Shown here one piece after another: positions 12,792-18,345 of a stretch of DNA of 18,345 nucleotides. The stretch spans positions 1 through 18,345 of the forward strand of contig CALBEV010000106.1 of NCBI GenBank assembly GCA_937891045.1, given 5' to 3'. How positions within the stretch are numbered: position 1 is the first letter of the stretch; every line of letters starts with the position of its first letter. Below the pieces are notes generated by a model, which was given only the letters and a program-made list of their open reading frames with translations, had not been told where the DNA came from and ran no database searches. The DNA comes from an uncultured Burkholderiales bacterium. Lineage in GTDB: Bacteria; Pseudomonadota; Gammaproteobacteria; Burkholderiales; Burkholderiaceae. A program made the translations under genes and the position numbers.

Positions 12792-13862
12792 ATGTACCTC
12801 GATGTTTCTCATTTGCAAGTGCACTATCCTGGACGCGCCAAGCCTGCGGTCAGCGATGTGAGCTTTGGCTTGGCCCAAGGCCAAATGGGTGTGTTGATTG
12901 GGCCCTCAGGCTGTGGCAAAACATCCTTGTTGCGCGCGGTGGCAGGGCTCGAGCGTGTCAGCCATGGCCGCATCAGCATGGCGGGTCATGACATCAGCAC
13001 CCCCGAACACCACACCGCACCCGAGCACCGCCGCATTGGCATGGTGTTTCAAGATTACGCTTTGTTTCCGCACCTGGACGTGGCACGCAACGTCGGCTTT
13101 GGTTTGTCCGACTGGCCCGCTGCGCAACGCCAAGCGCGGGTGCAAGAGATGCTCAGCTTGGTCGGCTTGGAGGCCTTGGGACGCAGCCAAGCCCACGAGC
13201 TTTCCGGTGGACAGCAGCAGCGTGTGGCCTTGGCGCGCGCCTTGGCACCCGAGCCGAAATTGTTGCTGCTGGATGAACCGTTCTCGAATTTGGACATCGA
13301 TTTGCGCGAGCGCTTGGCCCATGAACTGCGGGATATTTTGAAAAAAGCGCAAATCACCGCCTTGTTTGTCACCCACGACCAAATGGAAGCCTTTGCTTTG
13401 GGCGATTTGATTGGGGTGATGCATGACGGTCAATTGCATCAATGGGATGACGCCTATCAGCTCTACCACCGGCCCAGCACCCGCTTCGTTGCCGAGTTCA
13501 TCGGTCACGGCGTGTTCGCCCCCGCCCATGTCGTGCAAGAAGACGCCCACTGGTTGCTGCAAACCCCACTGGGTGAATTGGATGATGTCGCTGACGATTT
13601 AGCGCAATGCCAAGGCGTGGCAGACGGCGACTGCGAAGTGCTGCTGCGGGCGGACGATATTGTTCATGACGATGAAGCGCCGGTGAAAGCTCAAATCGTG
13701 CGCAAAGCCTTTCGCGGCTCCGAGTTTTTATACACCCTGCGCTTGGACAGTGGCCAACATGTCATGGCCCATGTCCCCAGTCACCATGACCACCATATTG
13801 GTGAATGGATCGGCATCCGCTTGCAAGCCGATCATGTGGTGGTGTTTAGCAAAGCCGCGTGA
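12792..13862 (+). CDS. fbpC: Fe(3+) ABC transporter ATP-binding protein
   Basis: The cytoplasmic ATPase that powers ferric iron import through FbpB. The 356 residues contain Walker A GPSGCGKT (37-44), the Q-loop (Q87 in FQDYALFPHL), the ABC signature LSGGQQQR (137-144), Walker B LLLLDEP (157-163) and the H-loop His195 (VTHDQMEA). A C-terminal regulatory domain (about 235-356) is the size seen in FbpC/PotA-type ATPases. ATG 12792 follows a TACAAT element by only 7 bp, so the transcript is probably leaderless; no Shine-Dalgarno sequence is present. It is divergent from fbpB instead of downstream of it as in the usual fbpABC order. Its stop is 9 bp from that of the convergent hydratase-family gene. 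The subfamily call rests on neighbours; a spermidine-type ATPase would look similar in isolation. Confidence 0.9.
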   Translation: MYLDVSHLQVHYPGRAKPAVSDVSFGLAQGQMGVLIGPSGCGKTSLLRAVAGLERVSHGRISMAGHDISTPEHHTAPEHRRIGMVFQDYALFPHLDVARNVGFGLSDWPAAQRQARVQEMLSLVGLEALGRSQAHELSGGQQQRVALARALAPEPKLLLLDEPFSNLDIDLRERLAHELRDILKKAQITALFVTHDQMEAFALGDLIGVMHDGQLHQWDDAYQLYHRPSTRFVAEFIGHGVFAPAHVVQEDAHWLLQTPLGELDDVADDLAQCQGVADGDCEVLLRADDIVHDDEAPVKAQIVRKAFRGSEFLYTLRLDSGQHVMAHVPSHHDHHIGEWIGIRLQADHVVVFSKAA

Positions 13863-13871
13863 GGCCCTGGT

Positions 13872-14723
13872 TCAGTTGAAATCGACGGTCACCGCTGGGT
13901 CACCAGGCAAGCCCAAGTACTGCAACTGAATGCTCATGCCCGATTGGCTGGGCACCGGCGGCAAGAACCCACCCAAGCTCAACAGATCACCTTTTTTCAA
14001 GCTGATGCCTTCTTTTTTCAGGGCCTTGGCCAGCCACATGGCCGCATTCAAAGGGTGGCCCAGCAAATCGCTGCCTTTGGCCCTGCCAAACTCTTTCGCT
14101 TGCGGGCCGCGGTCGCTCATCACCACCGTCATGTTGGCCAAGGCGTCAGCAAAAGCCTGGGTGTTTTGCACCGGTACTTCAGCGCCCAGCACGCCACCCT
14201 TGAAGCCAAGGTTGGCCGCCAGCAAAGCATTGCCGGAGAACTTGCCCTCCATCATCAAGTCGGGCAATTCAAGGAAGGGGATGACCGATTCCAAGCTGGC
14301 CAAAGCCTCCAGCGGGGTATTGGCCTCGGCCAAGCGAGCGTCCTTCACCTCGACCAGCATGTCGGCCTCAAAGGTGGGGCGAGCGCCAAATTGGGCCGGT
14401 ACGACCGCAATGATGTCGATCATGTTGCGGTTGAACATGTAGGCCCATTTCGGACCATCCATGCCAAAGTTTTTTTGCGATGCTGGGCTGGTGAAGCCTG
14501 CTTTGTAGCCAATGCGGTCACCCAAATACTTGGGCAATTTGGCTGCCAATTTGTGTTTGGCGCAATCGGCATCGGCGGCGCTGATGTCATTGCCAAAGCC
14601 GGCGATGAGTTGTCGTTTGCTGAAGTTGGCGAGGAAAGCGTCCACTTGGGCGTCGCTCGGGCAAGCGGCATGCACAGCAACAGACAAGGGCAACAGGCAC
14701 AACAGGGTGATTATTTTTTTCAA
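13872..14723 (-). CDS. Predicted exported hydratase/fumarylacetoacetase-family protein
   Basis: The 283 residues resemble 2-keto-4-pentenoate hydratases (MhpD type): IGYKAGFTSPASQKNFG (71-87) matches the family's lysine-glycine segment, and GHPLNAAMWLAKAL (222-235) and GDLLSLGGFLPPVP (245-258) match its C-terminal half. Possible metal ligands E119, D121 and E152 keep the spacing of the MhpD Glu-x-Glu...Glu set, with one Glu replaced by Asp. Unusually, residues 1-19 form a signal peptide (KK, hydrophobic core, AVHA), so the protein is probably periplasmic; C21 and C54 could form a disulfide. TTG 14723 is the only possible start: a TGA lies in frame four codons upstream. It lies 12 bp after the histidine kinase gene on the same strand. 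Family likely; activity and substrate unknown. Confidence 0.75.
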   Translation of the reverse strand: MKKIITLLCLLPLSVAVHAACPSDAQVDAFLANFSKRQLIAGFGNDISAADADCAKHKLAAKLPKYLGDRIGYKAGFTSPASQKNFGMDGPKWAYMFNRNMIDIIAVVPAQFGARPTFEADMLVEVKDARLAEANTPLEALASLESVIPFLELPDLMMEGKFSGNALLAANLGFKGGVLGAEVPVQNTQAFADALANMTVVMSDRGPQAKEFGRAKGSDLLGHPLNAAMWLAKALKKEGISLKKGDLLSLGGFLPPVPSQSGMSIQLQYLGLPGDPAVTVDFN

Positions 14724-14735
14724 GGAGACTTCTCA

Positions 14736-16172
14736 CTAGGTTGGTGGGGTGGGGTTGAACAAAATACCAAAACACGCACCTGGCAGTGCTTGTTCCGGGT
14801 GGGTATCTGCCAGGCTGATTTTGGCTTGGTGTTTCTCGGCAATTTCTTGCACGATGGCCAGGCCCAAACCCGAGCCATCGGCCTCGGTGCCCAAGGCCCG
14901 GTAAAACGGCTCGAACACACGCTCGCGCTCTGCCAGCGGAATCCCTGGGCCCGAGTCCTCCACCTCGAGCAACCAGCCGGTGCTGGCCGCGCCGCTCACA
15001 CGCGCCGTCAACACGCCCGGCTTGGCCTGCGTGGAAGGGGTGTAGTTGATGGCGTTGTCAATCAGGTTGCGCACCATTTCTTTCAGCAGTGTGGGGTTGC
15101 CTTGAATCAAAGCACGGGTGTCGTCTGGTCCTTCAAAGCCGAGGTCGATGTGGCGTTCCATGGCGCGGGGCAAGGAGTCTTTCACCACGTCCATGGTCAA
15201 GGCGGCCAGGTCGCAGGTTTGCATCGCCACGGGGGCGCCACTGCTCTCGGCCCGTGCCAAGGCCAGCAGCTGGTTCACCGTGTGGGTGGCACGCATGCTG
15301 GCGCGGCCAATTTGTTTCAAGGATTGTTTCAAATCGTCGGCGTTGGCGTCAGTGCGCTGCGCCAAATCGGCTTGCATGCGCAAACCGGCCAGCGGTGTTT
15401 TCAGCTGGTGCGCGGCATCGGCCAAAAAACGCTTTTGCGTGGCAATGGAACTCTGCAAGCGGTTGAGCAAATCGTTGATCGAGGAGACCAGCGGCAAAAC
15501 CTCGGTGGGCACCATGCTTTCATCGAGCGGGCTCATGTCGTTGGGTTTGCGTTTGCGGATGCGGTCTTCGAGTTGATTGAGTGGTTGGATGCCACGCGCC
15601 AGGGCCAACCAAACCAACAACACGGCCAGCGGCAAGATGACAAACAGCGGCAGCATCACGCCTTGGATGATTTCTTGCGCCAGCACCGAGCGCTTTTCCA
15701 GGGTTTCGGCCACCTGCACCAGCACCGGTCGCGCCTCCGGGTCTTTCACCCGCACCCAGATGTAGGCCACACGGATCGGCGTGCCTTTGAAGACATCGTC
15801 GCGCATGTGCAGTTCTTCGGTCACCAACTTCTCGTCGTCATTCGGTGGCGGCAGAGCCACTTCGCCGCTTAAAAACTCGCCCTGGGTGCCCATGACCTGG
15901 TAGTACACCTGGTCGGTTTCATCGGCGTGCAAGATGTTGTGCGCGGGTTGCGGCAACTGAAAATTCACACGCGGTTCGTCGCTGCGGACCAACTGCGCCA
16001 AGGCCTTGGCGTTGTGCCCCAAACCTTGGTCAAACGGCACCCGTGCAATGCCTTCGGCCACCAGCCAGGTCAGGCCAAAGGTGACCGCCCACAGCAGCAG
16101 CAGGGGTGTGAGCATCCAGTCGAGGATTTCGCCAAACAGCGAGTTTTGGCGGCGTTGAAACAGCTTCACCAT
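14736..16172 (-). CDS. Sensor histidine kinase, TctE-like
   Basis: Inner-membrane sensor of a two-component system. Of 478 residues, a first membrane helix (about 20-40) and a second (about 170-192) bracket a periplasmic 2CSK_N-type sensor region. A HAMP-like linker follows, then the phosphoacceptor H255 in AAHQLKTPL, the N box NLIDNAINY (N373), the G1 box DSGPGIP (406-412), FEPFYR (420-425) and the G2 box GSGLGLAIV (433-441). This layout matches TctE-type kinases, which in other bacteria control tricarboxylate uptake; no tctCBA-type transporter is in the window, so the ligand is unknown. It lies 57 bp after the response regulator gene and 12 bp before the exported hydratase-family gene, probably one operon. 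All catalytic motifs are intact. No strong Shine-Dalgarno site precedes the ATG. Confidence 0.92.
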   Translation of the reverse strand: MVKLFQRRQNSLFGEILDWMLTPLLLLWAVTFGLTWLVAEGIARVPFDQGLGHNAKALAQLVRSDEPRVNFQLPQPAHNILHADETDQVYYQVMGTQGEFLSGEVALPPPNDDEKLVTEELHMRDDVFKGTPIRVAYIWVRVKDPEARPVLVQVAETLEKRSVLAQEIIQGVMLPLFVILPLAVLLVWLALARGIQPLNQLEDRIRKRKPNDMSPLDESMVPTEVLPLVSSINDLLNRLQSSIATQKRFLADAAHQLKTPLAGLRMQADLAQRTDANADDLKQSLKQIGRASMRATHTVNQLLALARAESSGAPVAMQTCDLAALTMDVVKDSLPRAMERHIDLGFEGPDDTRALIQGNPTLLKEMVRNLIDNAINYTPSTQAKPGVLTARVSGAASTGWLLEVEDSGPGIPLAERERVFEPFYRALGTEADGSGLGLAIVQEIAEKHQAKISLADTHPEQALPGACFGILFNPTPPT

Positions 16173-16229
16173 GGCGGGGGCGTCAAAGGCTTGGGCACAG
16201 ACGAGAACATGGCCAGAAGGCGTGAACGG

Positions 16230-16913
<684 letters not shown>

Positions 16914-16920
16914 GCCCGCT

Positions 16921-16926
16921 CTCCTC
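16921..16926 (-). promoter_or_regulatory. Shine-Dalgarno site fixing the response-regulator start
   Basis: The minus strand reads GAGGAG, 7 nt before the ATG at 16913, choosing that codon over the in-frame upstream start at 16949. Confidence 0.75.
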
Positions 16927-16998
16927 AGCGCACGGCGCTGCGATTTCATTCTAGGTGCAGCGCTTGCGCTTGCGGCATGTCGGCCCGGTTATTGAGGG

Positions 16999-17487
16999 TT
17001 AACGATAGCCATTGGCATAGGCCTCTAGACCCAGGCTGACAACGGTGGCCACATCCGCGCCCACCGCTTGTCGAAACTCGGCTTCGGCTTGCGCCACGGC
17101 TTGCTCGAAACCGCGCAGCCAAGCCAAACCGGTGTCGGTGAACACGATGCGTTTGGCGCGGCTGTCCAGTTCATCCGGCCATCGCGCCACCAGCCCCCAA
17201 GCTTCGCATTGCGTCACCAGGTCGCCCATGGCTTGTTTGCTCATCGCTGCCATCGCCGCCAAGTCGTTCAAACGTGCGCCTTCCAATGGCAGGTGGCGCG
17301 TGATGTGGATGTGGGCGGCGCTCACCTTGTCACGCGCGGCCAAATTCGCCAGCGCCAGCGGCACCTCGATGTGCTGCGCCATCAGTTGCAACACGCGTTC
17401 ATCAAAGCGGCGCATGGCGTGGCCCAGCAGCCGCCCGAGGTGGGCTTGCCGCCAGTCTTGCGCCGAGGGGAGGAGGTTGAAGCTCAT
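16999..17487 (-). CDS. MarR-family transcriptional regulator
   Basis: A 162-residue winged-helix regulator of the MarR type, usually a dimeric repressor released by a small ligand. The helix-turn-helix is at about 72-100 (LNDLAAMAAMSKQAMGDLV as the recognition region), followed by the beta wing with DSRAKRIVFTDTG (108-120). Dimerisation helices lie at both ends (residues 12-40 and about 122-160). The Asp-Ser-Arg wing start is the family's usual Asp-x-Arg feature. No Shine-Dalgarno sequence precedes the ATG at 17487. A palindrome that could be its operator lies 59 bp upstream in the gap shared with the divergent recA. The next gene on the same strand is the response regulator, 85 bp away. The ligand cannot be guessed. 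Confidence 0.85.
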   Translation of the reverse strand: MSFNLLPSAQDWRQAHLGRLLGHAMRRFDERVLQLMAQHIEVPLALANLAARDKVSAAHIHITRHLPLEGARLNDLAAMAAMSKQAMGDLVTQCEAWGLVARWPDELDSRAKRIVFTDTGLAWLRGFEQAVAQAEAEFRQAVGADVATVVSLGLEAYANGYR

Positions 17488-17545
17488 GGTTGGTGTGGTG
17501 TACGAGGAGGTGTTTCAAGGGCACGGCAGGGTTTTGACGGCGCGG

Positions 17546-17563
17546 GTATATCGTAAGGTAAAC
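17546..17563. promoter_or_regulatory. Candidate MarR-type operator
   Basis: GTATATCGTAAGGTAAAC is an imperfect 18-bp palindrome (12 of 18 positions symmetrical), AT-rich within a GC-rich region, in the divergent gap between the MarR gene and recA. Size and location fit a MarR-family operator for autoregulation. There is no second site to compare it with, so the call is tentative. Confidence 0.35.
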
Positions 17564-17578
17564 TGACCAAAAAAGGCC

Positions 17579-17606
17579 TTTACAGATTTATATTCTGCGA
17601 TAAAGT
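17579..17606 (+). promoter_or_regulatory. Putative recA promoter
   Basis: TTTACA (17579-17584) and TAAAGT (17601-17606) are separated by 16 bp, with five and four matches to sigma-70 consensus. The LexA box begins at the last base of the -10 element, the expected geometry for SOS repression. TATATT at 17589-17594 is an alternative -10 but lacks a good -35. Confidence 0.5.
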
Positions 17607-17625
17607 ACTGTTCAAGCATCCAGCA
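17606..17625. promoter_or_regulatory. LexA (SOS) box of recA
   Basis: TACTGTTCAAGCATCCAGCA contains the CTG-N10-CAG core (17608-17623) and agrees with the E. coli recA SOS box, as I remember it, at 15 of 20 positions. It lies 59 bp before the recA ATG and abuts the promoter -10. It predicts LexA repression and induction by DNA damage. Confidence 0.85.
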
Positions 17626-17646
17626 TGTGGTTTAAAGCAGGTCAAG

Positions 17647-17667
17647 ATGAACACCACAACCCATTGA
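17647..17667 (+). CDS. Possible 6-codon leader ORF in the recA 5' UTR
   Basis: ATG AAC ACC ACA ACC CAT TGA encodes MNTTTH and ends 17 nt before the recA start. A weak GCAGG lies upstream (17637-17641). It falls between the predicted transcription start and the recA ribosome binding site, so it would be transcribed. Short chance ORFs of this length are common and nothing else supports translation. Confidence 0.12.
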   Translation: MNTTTH

Positions 17668-17684
17668 CCACAAAGGAGTTTTCC

Positions 17685-18345
17685 ATGGACAACGTGAAAA
17701 GCATCGCCGCCGCCGGCGAAAAAGCCAAAGCCTTGCAAGCCGCCTTGGCCCAAATTGAAAAGCAGTTTGGCAAAGGCACCATCATGCGTTTGGGCGAGGG
17801 CGAAGCCATTGAAGACATCCAAGTGGTGTCCACCGGCTCGCTCGGTCTGGACGTCGCCTTGGGCGTGGGCGGCCTGCCCCGCGGTCGCGTCATTGAAATC
17901 TACGGCCCCGAGTCTTCCGGCAAAACCACGCTCACCTTGCAAGTCATCGCCGAGATGCAAAAAATGGCGGGTACCTGCGCCTTCGTCGACGCTGAGCACG
18001 CGCTGGACGTGCAATACGCACAAAAGCTGGGTGTCAACCTGCAAGACCTGCTCATCAGCCAGCCCGACACCGGCGAGCAAGCCCTTGAAATCGTCGACAG
18101 CCTGGTGCGCTCCGGCGCGGTCGACCTGATCGTCATCGACTCGGTGGCGGCGCTCACACCCAAGGCCGAGTTGGAAGGCGAAATGGGCGACTCCCTGCCT
18201 GGCCTGCAAGCCCGCCTCATGAGCCAAGCGCTGCGCAAACTCACCGCGCACATCAAGAAAACCAATTGCACCGTCATCTTCATCAACCAAATCCGCATGA
18301 AGATCGGCGTCATGTTCGGCAGCCCCGAAACCACCACCGGCGGCA
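17685..18345 (+). CDS. recA: Recombinase RecA (3' end outside window)
   Basis: RecA forms filaments on single-stranded DNA, drives homologous pairing and strand exchange, and triggers LexA self-cleavage in the SOS response. The first 220 residues are present and the frame is still open at the window edge. Seen are the N-terminal helix region ([20 protein letters not shown]), Walker A GPESSGKT (74-81), the catalytic Glu104 in DAEH, Walker B LIVID (148-152), loop L1 around 163-173 ([11 protein letters not shown]) and the start of loop L2 after NQIR (201-204). AAAGGAG lies 6 nt before the ATG. A LexA box and promoter are upstream, and the MarR gene is divergent. The sequence is entirely typical for a beta-proteobacterial RecA, with no intein or disruption in the visible part. 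Confidence 0.98.
   Translation, partial: MDNVKSIAAAGEKAKALQAALAQIEKQFGKGTIMRLGEGEAIEDIQVVSTGSLGLDVALGVGGLPRGRVIEIYGPESSGKTTLTLQVIAEMQKMAGTCAFVDAEHALDVQYAQKLGVNLQDLLISQPDTGEQALEIVDSLVRSGAVDLIVIDSVAALTPKAELEGEMGDSLPGLQARLMSQALRKLTAHIKKTNCTVIFINQIRMKIGVMFGSPETTTGG

Noticed and set aside
12708..12884. A 59-residue N-terminal extension of fbpB
   Set aside because: It would overlap the fbpC start and both divergent promoter elements, and FbpB-type permeases begin close to the first membrane helix.
13944..15872. A 642-codon open frame on the plus strand opposite the hydratase and kinase genes
   Set aside because: Low-complexity Gln/His/Gly composition and exact overlap with two motif-complete minus-strand genes mark it as a shadow frame.
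17572..17581. AAAGGCCTTT palindrome before recA as a regulator site
   Set aside because: A 10-bp palindrome overlapping the -35 is short and has no known regulator or second copy.

Overview
The window reads as a chromosomal segment of a Betaproteobacterium, order Burkholderiales, most likely family Comamonadaceae (Limnohabitans/Rhodoferax-like). This rests on the style of the proteins (Smg next to DprA, SecDF-YajC, a TctE-type kinase, RecA), the GC-rich coding with strong G/C third positions, and the long antisense shadow ORFs such coding produces. The genus is inference; no rRNA or other taxonomic marker is present. Most of the window is housekeeping or core-accessory DNA, densely coded on both strands.

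Layout. 1-992 (+): the 3' end of dprA (DNA uptake/recombination), then smg (DUF494), closed by a two-way terminator. 1049-4248 (-): the Sec-translocase accessory operon yajC-secD-secF. 4249-5410: an accessory patch. It has an intergenic stretch of just over 400 bp holding a 34-bp direct repeat, a long hairpin and an AT-rich promoter region, then a lower-GC gene for an ORF6N/KilA-N-like protein, then a second long inverted repeat. 5411-8362 (-): topB, a topoisomerase III with a Lys/Ala/Pro-rich histone-H1-like tail and a C-terminal SWIB domain. Divergent from it is an operon of a eukaryote-like SET-domain methyltransferase with a post-SET zinc motif, a biotin-protein ligase (birA) and a small membrane protein (8443-9853, +). 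A 27-bp strictly alternating purine/pyrimidine tract (Z-DNA-prone) lies in the gap between topB and the SET gene.

9922-13862: a ferric-iron ABC importer arranged unusually. The substrate-binding protein (fbpA) and permease (fbpB) genes are on the minus strand, and the ATPase gene (fbpC) diverges from fbpB. A 25-bp Fur-box-like palindrome sits upstream of fbpA, and a symmetrical back-to-back promoter sits between fbpB and fbpC. 13872-16913 (-): a TctD/TctE-like response regulator and histidine kinase, followed 12 bp later by a predicted secreted member of the hydratase/fumarylacetoacetase family. 16999-17487 (-): a MarR-family regulator, divergent from recA. recA starts at 17685 and runs off the window; it has a clear LexA box.

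The most unusual content is the pairing of a SWIB-tailed, H1-like-tailed topoisomerase with a SET methyltransferase, which recalls the chromatin-like proteins of Chlamydia. Next are the exported hydratase-like protein in a two-component operon and the split iron-import locus. No tRNA, rRNA, CRISPR array or intact insertion sequence was seen.
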